A stretch of DNA of 64,000 nucleotides from Agromyces agglutinans. Lineage in GTDB: Bacteria; Actinomycetota; Actinomycetes; Actinomycetales; Microbacteriaceae. The notes under the pieces are model-generated. The model did no database searches and was not told where the DNA came from. It worked only from the letters and a program-made list of their open reading frames with translations. The stretch lies in the NCBI RefSeq assembly GCF_009647605.1, contig NZ_WJIF01000001.1:43547-107546 (forward strand). The letters are read 5' to 3'. Within the stretch, counting starts at the first letter, position 1; each line of letters starts with the position of its first letter. The position numbers and the translations under genes are program-made. Shown piece by piece: positions 35,249 through 47,284 of the stretch.

Positions 35249-35770
35249 ATGGCGGAAGAGTTCACGCGGGCAGCGCGCGCCGCGCGAGGCGTGCTGTACG
35301 TGCACTCCTCGCCGAAGGCGATGTGCCCGCACGTCGAATGGGCGGCAGGCGGTGCCCTCGGGGTGCCCGTGAACTTCGACTGGAGCGAGCAGCCGGTGTT
35401 GCCGGGCTCGCTGCGCGCGGAGTTCACGTGGGAGGGCCGGGTCGGCGACGGCGCGCGCATCGCTTCGTCCCTGCGCGGATGGCCCCAGCTGCGCTTCGAG
35501 GTGAGCGAGGATCCGACCCCGGAATCCGACGGTGCTCGCTGGATGCACACCCCCGAGCTCGGCGTGTTCTTCGCGCAGACCGACACCGCGGGCAACACCG
35601 TGATCCCCGAGGACCGCGTCCGCTATGCGATGGAGATCGCCGGTCACGATGCCGCAGAGCTGCACCGCGAACTTCGCCTGGCGCTCGGCCAGGCGTGGGA
35701 CGACGAGCTCGAACCGTTCCGGCACGCGAGCGACTTCGCGCCCGTGGTCTGGCTGCACCGCGTGGGGTGA
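35249..35770 (+). CDS. DUF3145 family protein
   Basis: A 173-residue protein of an actinobacteria-specific family without a known function. Recognisable conserved parts are GVLYVHSSPKAMCPHVEWAAG, VNFDWSEQPVLPG and RYAMEIAGHDA. It has no signal peptide or membrane segment. In Streptomyces this family is encoded beside the type II fatty acid synthesis genes, and here it faces fabF across a terminator, so a link to fatty acid synthesis or its control is plausible. The ATG at 35249 has GGAG 6 nt upstream; the open frame further 5' contains the promoter and is not coding. Confidence 0.9.
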   Translation: MAEEFTRAARAARGVLYVHSSPKAMCPHVEWAAGGALGVPVNFDWSEQPVLPGSLRAEFTWEGRVGDGARIASSLRGWPQLRFEVSEDPTPESDGARWMHTPELGVFFAQTDTAGNTVIPEDRVRYAMEIAGHDAAELHRELRLALGQAWDDELEPFRHASDFAPVVWLHRVG

Positions 35771-35852
35771 GAGGCCGCGGCGCGGCCCGGTGGCGCGACG
35801 CGAGGATCGGTGAGCAGTCCCGGTCGGCGCACGAGCGAAACCCCCGCACCGC

Positions 35853-35890
35853 GACGAAGGGGCCCGGGATGATTCCCGGGCCCCTTCGTC
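35853..35890. terminator. Bidirectional hairpin terminator between DUF3145 and fabF genes
   Basis: 17-bp perfect inverted repeat (35853-35869 and 35874-35890) with a 4-nt loop, between convergent genes. Confidence 0.8.
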
Positions 35891-35960
35891 ATGCGAGGAG
35901 CGGACCCGCGACGTGCGCGGCAGCCGACCCGGACGTCGGTGCCGGCGCGCCGACTGCGCG

Positions 35961-37196
35961 TCAGACGGAGCGGAACGCCGCGACGGCGTTGTGCCCGCCG
36001 AACCCGAACGAGTTCGAGATCGCCAGCTGCGGGCCGTCGCCGAGCGGCTGCGGCTCGCCCGACACCAGCAGCGGGATCTCGGGATCCTGCGTTGAGAGGT
36101 TGATCGTCGGTGGGGCGACCCGGTTCTGGATCGCAAGCACCGTGAAGACGGCCTCGAGGGCGCCCGTGCCGCCCAGCAGGTGGCCCGTCGAGGCCTTCGT
36201 CGCCGAGATCGGGATCTCGTGGACGCGGTCGCCGAAGACGTTGCGCAGCGCCACGTACTCGGCGATGTCGCCGACGGGCGTGCTGGTCGCGTGGGCATTG
36301 ATGTGGGTGACCTCGTCGGGCTGGGCACCGGCCTGCGCGAGCGCGTCGAGCACGGCTCGTGACGCACCCCGGCCCTCGGGGTCGTTCGCCGTGATGTGGT
36401 AGGAGTCGGCGCTCACCGCACCGCCCGCGAGCTCGGCGTAGATGCGAGCGCCGCGCGCGAGTGCGTGCTCCTCGGTCTCGAGCACGAGGCTCGCGGCACC
36501 CTCGCCCATGACGAAGCCGTCGCGGTCGACGCTGTACGGGCGCGACGCCGTCGCCGGGTCGTCGTTGCGCCGCGAGAGCGCCTGCATCGACGAGAAGGAC
36601 GCGAGCGTGATCGGGTGCACGGCCGACTCGGAGCCACCCGCGATGACGACGTCGGCGAGGCCGAGCTGCAGGTGCTCGTACGCGTTCGCGATCGACTCCG
36701 TGCTCGACGCGCACGCGGAGGCCACGGTACGGGCGAAGGCGCGGGCCTCGAAGTGCATCGAGATCGCCGCGGATGCCGCATTCGGCATCAGCATCGGAAC
36801 GGTCATCGGCAGCACGCGCCGGGGTCCGCGCTCGCGCAGCGTGTCCCAGGCGTCGAGGAGCGTCCAGATGCCGCCGATGCCGGTGGCGTAGTCGACGCCG
36901 AGCCGCTCGGGCGCCACGTCGGGCGCGCCGGCGTCCGCCCAGGCCTCCTTCGCGGAGATGAGCGCGAACTGGCTCGACGGGTCGAGCCGCTTGGCGACCG
37001 GGCGCTCGAGGACCTCTTCGGGCCGCACCTTCGCCTCGGCGGCGAACTGCACCGGCAGGTCGTATTGGGCGACCCACTCGTGCTCGAGCGTGCGCGCGCC
37101 GGACTCGCCGGCGAGCAGGGCATTCCAACTGTCACGGGCGGTGCCGCCGAGCGGCGACGTCGCACCGATGCCCGTGATCACGATCTTCTTGGTCAT
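35961..37196 (-). CDS. fabF: Beta-ketoacyl-ACP synthase II
   Basis: A 411-residue condensing enzyme that extends acyl-ACP with malonyl-ACP. The Cys-His-His triad is Cys162 (SACASSTESIA), His302 (NAHATSTPVGD) and His339 (STGHLLGGTGALE), with Lys334 alongside. The nucleophile loop reads ACASST where most FabF enzymes have ACATGT or ACASGT, a small deviation. It is the last gene of the aceE-fasR-fabD-fabH-acpP-fabF cluster and ends before a strong hairpin. ATG 37196. Confidence 0.96.
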   Translation of the reverse strand: MTKKIVITGIGATSPLGGTARDSWNALLAGESGARTLEHEWVAQYDLPVQFAAEAKVRPEEVLERPVAKRLDPSSQFALISAKEAWADAGAPDVAPERLGVDYATGIGGIWTLLDAWDTLRERGPRRVLPMTVPMLMPNAASAAISMHFEARAFARTVASACASSTESIANAYEHLQLGLADVVIAGGSESAVHPITLASFSSMQALSRRNDDPATASRPYSVDRDGFVMGEGAASLVLETEEHALARGARIYAELAGGAVSADSYHITANDPEGRGASRAVLDALAQAGAQPDEVTHINAHATSTPVGDIAEYVALRNVFGDRVHEIPISATKASTGHLLGGTGALEAVFTVLAIQNRVAPPTINLSTQDPEIPLLVSGEPQPLGDGPQLAISNSFGFGGHNAVAAFRSV

Positions 37197-37275
37197 TCGT
37201 GGAGACTCCGATGGAGGGACGGGTGAGACGGATGAGCGGGCCGGGCATGTCGCGCCGGCCCGCTCGTCGCAGCGA

Positions 37276-37524
37276 CTAGGCCTGGGCCTTGACGATGAAG
37301 TCGACGGCGTCCCCGACGGTCTTGAGGTTCTTGACCTCTTCGTCGGGGATCTTGACGTCGAACTTCTCCTCGGCGTTGACGACGATCGTCATCATCGAGA
37401 TCGAGTCGATGTCGAGGTCATCGGTGAACGACTTGTCCAGCTCGACCGTGTCGGTCGCGATGCCGGTCTCGTCGTTGATGAGCTCGGCCAGGCCGGCAAG
37501 CACTTCTTCGGTGGACAATGCCAT
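37276..37524 (-). CDS. acpP: Acyl carrier protein
   Basis: An 82-residue acidic four-helix protein. Ser41 in DLDIDSISMM is the phosphopantetheine site; the usual DSL motif is DSI here, as in several actinobacteria. It carries growing acyl chains between FabD, FabH and FabF, whose genes flank it. ATG 37524. Confidence 0.97.
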   Translation of the reverse strand: MALSTEEVLAGLAELINDETGIATDTVELDKSFTDDLDIDSISMMTIVVNAEEKFDVKIPDEEVKNLKTVGDAVDFIVKAQA

Positions 37525-37593
37525 GGTGTTCTCTCCTTGAGGGTGTCTCTCGTGATGACCGTGAGACAGTCTAGATGGACGGGGTACGGCGGT

Positions 37594-38598
37594 TCAGGGC
37601 AGAACCACCACTTGGGCGCCGAACACGAGTCCGGCGCCGAAGCCGATCTGCAGGGCGAGGCCGCCCGACAGCTCCGGATGCTCCTCGAGCAGCCGGTGGG
37701 TCGCGAGGGGGATCGAGGCGGCCGACGTGTTGCCGGTCGTCGCGATGTCGCGGGCGATCACGACCGATTCGGGCAGCTTCAGCTGCTTCGCGAACTCGTC
37801 GATGATGCGCATGTTGGCCTGGTGGGGGATGAAGGCCGCGAGGTCGCCGGCGCCGACACCGGCGGCGTCGAGCGCCTGCTTCGCGACCTTCGCCATGTCC
37901 CACACCGCCCAGCGGAAGACCGTCTGGCCCTCCTGTCGCAGCGTCGGCCATTCGGATGCCCCGTCCCGGAACTCCGTGAGCGTGTGGTTCATGCCGACCG
38001 CGGCGGCCTTCGAGCCGTCGGAGCCCCACACCGTCCGCGAGATGCCGGGCGCGTCGCTCGGGCCGATCACGACGGCGCCGGCGCCGTCGCCGAGGAGGAA
38101 GGAGATGCTGCGATCGGTCGGGTCGACGACGTCGGAGAGCTTCTCCGCGCCCACGACGAGGGCGTAGCGGGCCACGCCGGTGCGGATCAGGGCGTCGGCC
38201 TGCGCGACGGCGTACGCGTAGCCGGCGCAGGCGGCGTTCATGTCGTACGCCGCGGCCGGGTTGGCGCCGACGCGGTCGGCGACGACGGCCGCGATCGAGG
38301 GGGTCTGCTGCACGTTCGAGATCGTCGCGATGATGACCAGGTCGATCAGCTCGGGGGAGATGCCCGACCGCTCGATCGCCTCGCGGGAGGCATCCGTCGC
38401 CAGGTCGAGCGCCGAGACCTCCGCGCCGGCGCGCGTGCGGGTGATGATGCCCGTGCGCTGCTGGATCCACTCGTCGGACGAGTCGATCGGGCCGACGAGG
38501 TCTCCGTTCGGCACCGCGTGCTCGCCGCGCGCCGCGCCCACGGCGTAGATGCGGGTGAAGGCGGGGCCGTGCGACTGCTGGAGGGTGGGGGTCGACAT
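37594..38598 (-). CDS. fabH: Beta-ketoacyl-ACP synthase III
   Basis: A 334-residue initiating condensing enzyme that joins acyl-CoA and malonyl-ACP. The triad Cys124 (NAACAGYAYA), His259 (IPHQANMR) and Asn290 (TTGNTSAAS) is complete. In actinobacteria the primers are often branched acyl-CoAs, consistent with iso/anteiso membranes of Microbacteriaceae. It starts 26 nt after fabD. ATG 38598. Confidence 0.96.
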   Translation of the reverse strand: MSTPTLQQSHGPAFTRIYAVGAARGEHAVPNGDLVGPIDSSDEWIQQRTGIITRTRAGAEVSALDLATDASREAIERSGISPELIDLVIIATISNVQQTPSIAAVVADRVGANPAAAYDMNAACAGYAYAVAQADALIRTGVARYALVVGAEKLSDVVDPTDRSISFLLGDGAGAVVIGPSDAPGISRTVWGSDGSKAAAVGMNHTLTEFRDGASEWPTLRQEGQTVFRWAVWDMAKVAKQALDAAGVGAGDLAAFIPHQANMRIIDEFAKQLKLPESVVIARDIATTGNTSAASIPLATHRLLEEHPELSGGLALQIGFGAGLVFGAQVVVLP

Positions 38599-38624
38599 CC
38601 GTGCGTTCTCTCTTCGGTCGTGAC

Positions 38625-39542
38625 TCAGGCGGCGTCGATCAGCTCGAACGCGGCGGGCAGGTCGTCGGGGGTCTTCACGGCGACGGTCGGGACGCCCTTC
38701 AATCCGCGCTTGGCGAGGCCCACGAGCGCTCCGGCGGGCGCGACCTCGATCACGCCGGTGACGCCGGCGTCGGCGAAGGCCGCCATGCAGCGGTCCCAGC
38801 GCACGGGCGAGGAGACCTGCCCGACGAGCAGGTCGAGGAACTCGGCACCGCTCGTGACGACGCGGCCGTCGCGGTTGGTCCAGAGCGGGAGGGTCGGGTC
38901 GGCGGGGGAGAGTGTCGCGGCGACCTCGGCGAGGCGCTCGACCGCGGATGCCATGTACCGGGTGTGGAACGCCCCGGCGACCTGCAGCGGGATGACGCGG
39001 GCGCCGGCCGGCGGCTCGGCGCGGAGTGCCTCGAGGGCGCCGACGGCGCCGGCGACGACGACCTGCCCGCCGCCATTGAAGTTCGCGGGCTCGAGGCCGA
39101 GTTCGGCGAGGCGGGCGAGTAGTGCCGACTCGTCGGCGCCGATGACGGCGCTCATGCCCGTCGACTCGAGCGCGGCGGCATCCGCCATCGCCCGGCCGCG
39201 TGCCGCGACGAAGCGCATCGCATCGTCGTCGGCGAGCACGCCGCTGCCTGCGGCGGCCGTGATCTCGCCGACCGAGTGACCAGCGATGCCGCCGAGGCGC
39301 TCCGCGCGACCGTCGGCGAGCAGGGCGCCCAGCGTGAGGATGCCGGCGGCGACGATGAGCGGCTGCGCGACCGCGGTGTCGCGGATGGTGTCGGCGTCGC
39401 TCTCGGTGCCGTGGCGCGCGAGGTCGACCCCCGCGGCCTCCGACAGTCCGGCGAGGCGTTCCGCGAACGCGGAGTCGGCCAGCCAAGGGGAGAGGAAACC
39501 GGGGGTCTGCGAGCCCTGACCAGGGCAGACGACGACGATCAC
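38625..39542 (-). CDS. fabD: Malonyl-CoA:ACP transacylase
   Basis: A 305-residue enzyme that loads malonyl groups onto ACP. Active-site Ser90 is in GHSVGE and His193 in GAFHTRYM; the N-terminal CPGQGSQ motif is clear. The GTG at 39542 begins exactly at the conserved strand IVVVCPGQG. A CAGACT box 6 nt before it suggests a separate leaderless promoter in addition to readthrough from fasR. Confidence 0.95.
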   Translation of the reverse strand: MIVVVCPGQGSQTPGFLSPWLADSAFAERLAGLSEAAGVDLARHGTESDADTIRDTAVAQPLIVAAGILTLGALLADGRAERLGGIAGHSVGEITAAAGSGVLADDDAMRFVAARGRAMADAAALESTGMSAVIGADESALLARLAELGLEPANFNGGGQVVVAGAVGALEALRAEPPAGARVIPLQVAGAFHTRYMASAVERLAEVAATLSPADPTLPLWTNRDGRVVTSGAEFLDLLVGQVSSPVRWDRCMAAFADAGVTGVIEVAPAGALVGLAKRGLKGVPTVAVKTPDDLPAAFELIDAA

Positions 39543-39645
39543 CGTTCCAGTCTGCCAATCCGTTTCGGGGGGTGAGTGTGCATCAGCGACAAGCTCTTCC
39601 GGGAATGATTGTGCGTGGTGCACACGCCTGATCGGTCGCGCCCGG

Positions 39646-40866
39646 TCAGGGCCGGGGTCTGCGGCGCGGAGCGACTTCGTGGTCGCTCATCGAGCCGACG
39701 ATGAGCGCGCACTGCAGGATGAGCGCCTCGCGGGCGCCCGTGGCATCCCACCCGATCACATCGGAGACGCGCTTGAGTCGATAGCGCACCGTGTTCGGGT
39801 GAACGAACAGCTCGCGCGCCGTCGCCTCGAGCGACCGGCCGTTGTCGAGGTAGCTCCACAGCGTCGTCAGCAACTCGGTCGAGTGCGCCTGCAACGGCCG
39901 ATAGATGCGGTGCACGAGCGTCGCCTTCGCGAGCGGGTCGCCCGCGAGCGCTCGCTCGGGAAGGAGGTCGTCGGCGTGCACCGGGCGCGGGGCGTTGCGC
40001 CACGACCGCGCCACCGCGAACCCCGCGAGTGCGGCGCGCGCGCTCTTGGAGGCATCGACCAGGTTCGGCACCTCGTGCCCGAGCACCAGGTGGCCGGCCC
40101 CGAAGTACGGCTCGAGGTGCTCCGCGATCTCGAGGAAGGTCAGCGCGGCTGAGGTGCCGATCTGCTCCTCGCCCTCGGCGGCCTGCTCGCGCGGTTCGGC
40201 ACGGCCGATGACGACGACGAGGCGGCTGCCCTGCACCCCGACGAGTACGTCGGCCTGCATGTGTCGCGCGGCCCGGCGCACCTGGTCGACGTCGAAGAGC
40301 TTCGGCGCGGTGCCGACGAGCACCGCGACCTCGCCGTGGCCGTGCCAGCCGAGTGCGGCGATCCGGCTCGGCAGTTCTTCGTCGTACTCGCCCGAGAGGA
40401 TCGAGTCGACCACGAGCGCCTCGAGCCGCGCGTCCCAGAGCCCGCGCGCCTCGGCGGCCCGCGCGTACACGTCGGCGGCGGCGAACGCGATCTCCCGCGA
40501 GTACAGCAGGATCGCCTCGCGCAGCGGCTCGCCGCCGTCCTTCACGCGCTCCTCGACGACTTCGACCGTGACCCGGATCAGCTGCAGCGTCTGCTGCAGG
40601 CTGACCGAACGGAGGAGTTCGCGCGGGGCGGCGCCGAACACGTCGGCCGCGATCCACGGCGTCGACTTGGGATCGTCGAACCACGCGATGAACGAGCTGA
40701 TGCCCGCTTGGGCGACGAGGCCCACGGCCGAACGGCGGCTCGGCGGCATGTCGCCGTACCACGGGAGCGTGTCCTCCAGGCGCTTGAGCGTCTGGGTCGC
40801 CAACTCACCCGCGATGGTCCGCAACCATGCGAGCGTCTCCGCCTTCGTTCGGGGCCTCGTCGCCAC
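39646..40866 (-). CDS. fasR: PucR-type transcriptional regulator FasR
   Basis: A 406-residue regulator with an N-terminal helical region, a central GGDEF-like/ligand domain (about 160-310) and a C-terminal PucR HTH. The latter contains TLWSYLDNGRSLEATARELFVHPNTVRYRLKRV. Its position directly before fabD matches FasR of Streptomyces and M. tuberculosis, which activates the fatty acid synthesis genes in response to acyl-CoA. It begins 8 nt after aceE. The GTG at 40866 fits the conserved start (TKAETLAWLRTIAGEL follows). Confidence 0.92.
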   Translation of the reverse strand: MATRPRTKAETLAWLRTIAGELATQTLKRLEDTLPWYGDMPPSRRSAVGLVAQAGISSFIAWFDDPKSTPWIAADVFGAAPRELLRSVSLQQTLQLIRVTVEVVEERVKDGGEPLREAILLYSREIAFAAADVYARAAEARGLWDARLEALVVDSILSGEYDEELPSRIAALGWHGHGEVAVLVGTAPKLFDVDQVRRAARHMQADVLVGVQGSRLVVVIGRAEPREQAAEGEEQIGTSAALTFLEIAEHLEPYFGAGHLVLGHEVPNLVDASKSARAALAGFAVARSWRNAPRPVHADDLLPERALAGDPLAKATLVHRIYRPLQAHSTELLTTLWSYLDNGRSLEATARELFVHPNTVRYRLKRVSDVIGWDATGAREALILQCALIVGSMSDHEVAPRRRPRP

Positions 40867-40874
40867 GTCGCTCG

Positions 40875-43601
<2,727 letters not shown>

Positions 43602-43700
43602 AGTCGACCTCTCTCTTCTGCAGGTCCTGCCTGCGGAACACAGCGTGCGCACGACGAAGCCGACCGGATTGCGGTCGGACGGCACCACGCCATCCTAGTG

Positions 43701-43706
43701 ATTCTA
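43701..43706 (-). promoter_or_regulatory. -10 box (TAGAAT) upstream of aceE
   Basis: TAGAAT on the minus strand, about 95 nt before the aceE GTG, identical to the boxes before rnpB and the RDD gene. No good -35 is seen. Confidence 0.4.
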
Positions 43707-43817
43707 AGCCAGCGGCATCCGACCCCGGCCCCCGTCGGCGGCGACAGTAGGCTGGCCGGGTCCACGACCCTCCGCGGGATCCAGCTGGAATCCCGCCTCG
43801 GAACGGAGCCCGCCCGA

Positions 43818-44276
43818 ATGATCCTCGCTCCCGGCGCCGAGGCGCCCGACTTCGCCCTGCCGAACCAGTTCGGCCAGACGGTGCGCCTGTCGGACTTCCG
43901 CGGCGTGAAGCCGGTCGCCATGGTGTTCTTCCCGTTCGCCTTCTCGGGCACCTGCCAGGGTGAGCTGTGCGAATTGCGCGACAACCTCGACCTCTTCCAG
44001 GAGGCCGGGGTGGAGCTCCTCGGCGTGTCGGTCGACTCGAAGCACGCGCTGCGCGCGTGGGCCGAGCGCGAGGGGTACGGGTTCTCGTTGCTGGCCGATT
44101 TCTGGCCGCACGGCGAGGTGGCCCGAGCGTACGGCGCGTTCCTCGAGGGGCCCGGCTTCGCGACCCGCGCGACGTTCCTCGTCGACGAGGCCGGCTCGGT
44201 GCGCGCCGCGTTCGCGAGCGCTCCCGGCGAGGCCCGTCCGCTCGCGGCGTACCGCGAGGCGCTCGCCGCGCTCTGA
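43818..44276 (+). CDS. ahpE: AhpE-type peroxiredoxin
   Basis: A 152-residue thioredoxin-fold peroxidase. Peroxidatic Cys46 is in FSGTCQGELCELRD; M. tuberculosis AhpE has Cys45 in the same context. A second cysteine, Cys51, replaces the aspartate found there and might act in recycling. The segments LLADFWPHGEVARAYG and ATFLVDEAGSVR are family-typical. It reduces hydroperoxides in the cytoplasm. The ATG at 43818 has GGAACGGAG upstream. A TAGGCT box at 43748-43753 may be its -10. It is divergent from aceE, as in mycobacterial order. Confidence 0.92.
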   Translation: MILAPGAEAPDFALPNQFGQTVRLSDFRGVKPVAMVFFPFAFSGTCQGELCELRDNLDLFQEAGVELLGVSVDSKHALRAWAEREGYGFSLLADFWPHGEVARAYGAFLEGPGFATRATFLVDEAGSVRAAFASAPGEARPLAAYREALAAL

Positions 44277-44309
44277 CTGCTCGCCGGGCTCTGACTGCTC
44301 GCCGCCCGG

Positions 44310-45008
44310 TCAGGCGAGGATGCCCACCGACCTCGCGATGACCAGCGCGAGGATCACGAAGCCGCCGAACGCCTGCAGGCCCATGAGCAGCTTCGTCCGC
44401 TGCCGCAGCGGCATCGCGTCGCTCGCGCTGAAGGCCATGGAGTTCGACAGCGAGGTGTAGAAGTAGTCGACGAACCTCGGCGTCCAGTCCACGCGTTCCG
44501 ACGAGGCGCGAGCGACCTCCTCGATCGCGTCGGCGTCCTCGTCCTGCGAGAAGCGGAAGTCCGCGGCGGGCAGTTCGGTGCGCGCCCAGTTCGTGCGCAC
44601 GACGGCGCCGCCGCGATCGAGGTCCCAGTACAGCAGTGCGAACCCGATGACGTTCGCGACCCAGACCTGCAGCGCCGCAAGGAGCAGGCCCGGCGCGTCG
44701 TGGTGCCCGCCGACCAGCTTGGTGACGAGGACCACGAGCGCGACCTGGTTCGCGAGCACGAGCAGCAGCGTCAGGCCGACGGAGAGGAAGCGGCTCCAGC
44801 GCGGCTGGCGGACGAACCGGTGCGGGTTGACGATGACGAGGGGGACGAGTGCGGCGAGTCCGACCGCGACGACGGCCAACCGCTGCGCGCCGAACAGCTC
44901 GTTGGGCAGGAACGCGTACAGCGCGAGCGCCGACAGCAGCGCCATGACCGCCGGCCAGCGGTGCTCGGGCACGGCCGTGCGGCTCGGATGCCTCGTCATG
45001 ACCTCCAT
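44310..45008 (-). CDS. DUF1345 family membrane protein
   Basis: A 232-residue integral membrane protein with about five hydrophobic segments. DUF1345 features are ALLYWDLDRGG in the middle and FVDYFYTSLSNSMAFSASDAMPL, a pore-like pattern reminiscent of two-helix potassium channels, near the end. The function is unknown. ATG 45008 is taken; ATG 44999 follows a GGAGG too closely. It ends 33 nt from the convergent ahpE without an obvious hairpin. Confidence 0.87.
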   Translation of the reverse strand: MEVMTRHPSRTAVPEHRWPAVMALLSALALYAFLPNELFGAQRLAVVAVGLAALVPLVIVNPHRFVRQPRWSRFLSVGLTLLLVLANQVALVVLVTKLVGGHHDAPGLLLAALQVWVANVIGFALLYWDLDRGGAVVRTNWARTELPAADFRFSQDEDADAIEEVARASSERVDWTPRFVDYFYTSLSNSMAFSASDAMPLRQRTKLLMGLQAFGGFVILALVIARSVGILA

Positions 45009-45093
45009 GGCGCGAGTCTATGGATGCCTGTCGGGCATGTGCTCGCGCCGCGCGGCCGTCATCTAGCATGGTTGGGCGCGGACACGCGCGGAG

Positions 45094-45166
45094 GGGCCTT
45101 TAGCTCAGTTGGTAGAGCGCCACGTTTACACCGTGGATGTCGTCGGTTCGAGCCCGGCAGGGCCCA
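45094..45166 (+). tRNA. tRNA-Val (anticodon TAC)
   Basis: A complete cloverleaf. The acceptor GGGCCTT pairs with AGGGCCC, D arm GCTC/GAGC, anticodon arm CCACG-TTTACAC-CGTGG with TAC at the anticodon, and T arm GTCGG-TTCGAGC-CCGGC. The discriminator is A166; CCA is not encoded. A TAGCAT box at 45064-45069 is a likely -10 element. Confidence 0.95.
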
Positions 45167-45179
45167 CCCCCGACCCCGC

Positions 45180-45185
45180 TAGGCT
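45180..45185 (+). promoter_or_regulatory. -10 box (TAGGCT) for leaderless Nif3-family gene
   Basis: TAGGCT followed by 6 nt and GTG, without a ribosome site. It lies 14 nt after the tRNA. Confidence 0.5.
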
Positions 45186-45191
45186 GGGCTG

Positions 45192-46010
45192 GTGCCTGTC
45201 CAGCTCGCCGAACTCCTCGCGACGATCGATCGCCTCTGGCCGTTGGCGGGCGCCGAGGCGTGGGATGCGCCGGGCCTCGTGACCGGCGACCCCGCAGCAC
45301 CCGTCGAACGGGTCCTGCTCGCGGTCGATGCCGTGCGGGCGACGGTCGACGAGGCCGTCGAACGCGACGCCGACCTGCTGCTCACGCACCACCCGCTGCT
45401 GCTGCGCGGCGTCACCACCGTCGCCGAAGACCGCTACAAGGGCTCGCTGATCGCCCGCCTGATCCGTGCGGACTGCGCGCTCGTCGCGGCGCACACCAAC
45501 GCCGACGTCGTCGAAGACGGCACCTCCGCCGTGATCGCCGAGCGGCTCGGGCTGGCGGATGCCTCGCCGATCGTGCCGTCCGTTGAGTCGGGTCACGGCC
45601 TCGGTCGGGTCGGCAGGCTCGTAGAGCCGACCACGCTCGGCCGGCTCGCGCGTCGGCTGGCCGAGATCCTGCCGCCGACGGCGACGGGTGTCCGGGTCTC
45701 GGGCGGATACGACGACCCCGTGCAGACGGTCGCCGTCTGCGGCGGGGCGGGCGATTCGCTGCTCGCCGACCCTGCCGTCCGGGCCGCCGACGTCTACATC
45801 ACCGCCGACCTCCGCCACCATCCCGCTTCAGAGGCGCGGGAACAGGCACTGCTCGGCGGAGGGCCGTCCCTCGTCGACGTCTCGCACTGGGCCAGCGAAT
45901 GGCTCTGGCTCGATCGGGCCGCCGAGCAACTGCGCGCCGCGCACCCCGACCTCGAGATCGCCGTGAGCGAGCTCCGCACCGACCCCTGGGACTTCCAGGT
46001 CGTCCAGTGA
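45192..46010 (+). CDS. Nif3-like dinuclear metal centre family protein
   Basis: A 272-residue member of the Nif3/YbgI family (GTP cyclohydrolase 1 type 2 homologues). Metal-ligand motifs are LLLTHHPLLL (about residues 62-71), HTN (about 100-102) and VDVSHWASEW near the C-terminus. These hexameric proteins bind two metals; their physiological reaction is unsettled. The GTG at 45192 is set by the -10 box. It forms an operon with the zinc-ribbon gene 28 nt downstream, a pairing conserved in actinobacteria. Confidence 0.92.
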   Translation: MPVQLAELLATIDRLWPLAGAEAWDAPGLVTGDPAAPVERVLLAVDAVRATVDEAVERDADLLLTHHPLLLRGVTTVAEDRYKGSLIARLIRADCALVAAHTNADVVEDGTSAVIAERLGLADASPIVPSVESGHGLGRVGRLVEPTTLGRLARRLAEILPPTATGVRVSGGYDDPVQTVAVCGGAGDSLLADPAVRAADVYITADLRHHPASEAREQALLGGGPSLVDVSHWASEWLWLDRAAEQLRAAHPDLEIAVSELRTDPWDFQVVQ

Positions 46011-46038
46011 CCCCGACCCCGATCCACAGGAGCACCAC

Positions 46039-46776
46039 GTGAAGGCCACCCCCGCCGAGCAGCAGCAACTGCTGCGCCTGCAGACCATCGACACGCGACT
46101 CGCGCAGCTCGCGCACCGCCTCGGCGCGCTCCCGCAGGCCGCGCCGCTGGCCGATCTCGCGGCGAAGGACGACGCCGTCCGCCGTTCTCGGGCCGAGGCG
46201 GTCGGCACGCTCGAAGACGCGAAGACCGAACTGCGCCGCCTCGAATCCGACGTGTCGATGGTCGAGGCGCGCATCGCGCGCGACGGCGACCGCCTCACGC
46301 ACACCGCTTCGATGAAGGACGTCAGCGCGCTCGAGTCGGAGCTCGTGTCGCTGCGCCGGCGGCTCTCCGACCTGGAGGACGCGGAGCTCGCCGTCATGGA
46401 ACGCGTCGACCTCGCCCAGCGGGCGGTCGACGCGATCGACGACGAACGCGCGGCGATCGGCGTCGCCCAGGCGAAGCTCGAGGTCGAGCGCGACGAGGCG
46501 GCGGCCGGGCTGGCGACCGAGCGCGATCAGGCCCAGCGCGACCGCGGCGCCGTCGCCGCCGGCATCCCCGAGGCGCTGCTCGCGTTCTACGAGCAGCGCC
46601 GCGCGCGGGGCGCGGGCGTGGGCGCCGCCCTGCTGCGCCAGCGCACCTGCGGCGGTTGCACGATCACCCTCACCGGGTCCGACCTCGACTCCGTGCGCCG
46701 GGCCGCACCCGACGAGGTCGTGCAGTGCCCCGAGTGCGACCGCATCCTCGTGCGCACCGACGAATCAGGCCTCTGA
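46039..46776 (+). CDS. Coiled-coil protein with C4 zinc ribbon
   Basis: A 245-residue protein. Residues about 1-180 are a long antiparallel coiled coil rich in Glu/Arg/Ala. The C-terminus is a C4 zinc ribbon (TCGGCTITL and QCPECDRIL). It belongs to the family represented by Rv2229c and Chlamydia CT398, whose members bind RNA polymerase or transport components. The GTG start has AGGAG upstream. It is encoded with the Nif3-like gene and just before RNase P RNA. Confidence 0.92.
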   Translation: MKATPAEQQQLLRLQTIDTRLAQLAHRLGALPQAAPLADLAAKDDAVRRSRAEAVGTLEDAKTELRRLESDVSMVEARIARDGDRLTHTASMKDVSALESELVSLRRRLSDLEDAELAVMERVDLAQRAVDAIDDERAAIGVAQAKLEVERDEAAAGLATERDQAQRDRGAVAAGIPEALLAFYEQRRARGAGVGAALLRQRTCGGCTITLTGSDLDSVRRAAPDEVVQCPECDRILVRTDESGL

Positions 46777-46844
46777 GCGCCGCCAGCTGCGCCCGCAACC
46801 CCTCCGCCCGCTGCGGCGCCGACCGCGTGGCATCCGCCACCCGG

Positions 46845-46850
46845 TAGAAT
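46845..46850 (+). promoter_or_regulatory. -10 box (TAGAAT) of rnpB
   Basis: TAGAAT ends 6 nt before the first paired base of the RNase P RNA (46857), the normal distance to a transcription start. Confidence 0.6.
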
Positions 46851-46856
46851 CGGATC

Positions 46857-47238
<382 letters not shown>

Positions 47239-47284
47239 ACCGCATTCACGCGTACAGCCGTTGCGCTGCCGCGGCTCGCCGGCG

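Noticed and set aside
44310..45008. DUF1345 protein as a potassium channel
   Set aside because: A pore-like YFYTSLSNS segment is suggestive only; no TVGYG filter is present, so the domain-of-unknown-function label is kept.
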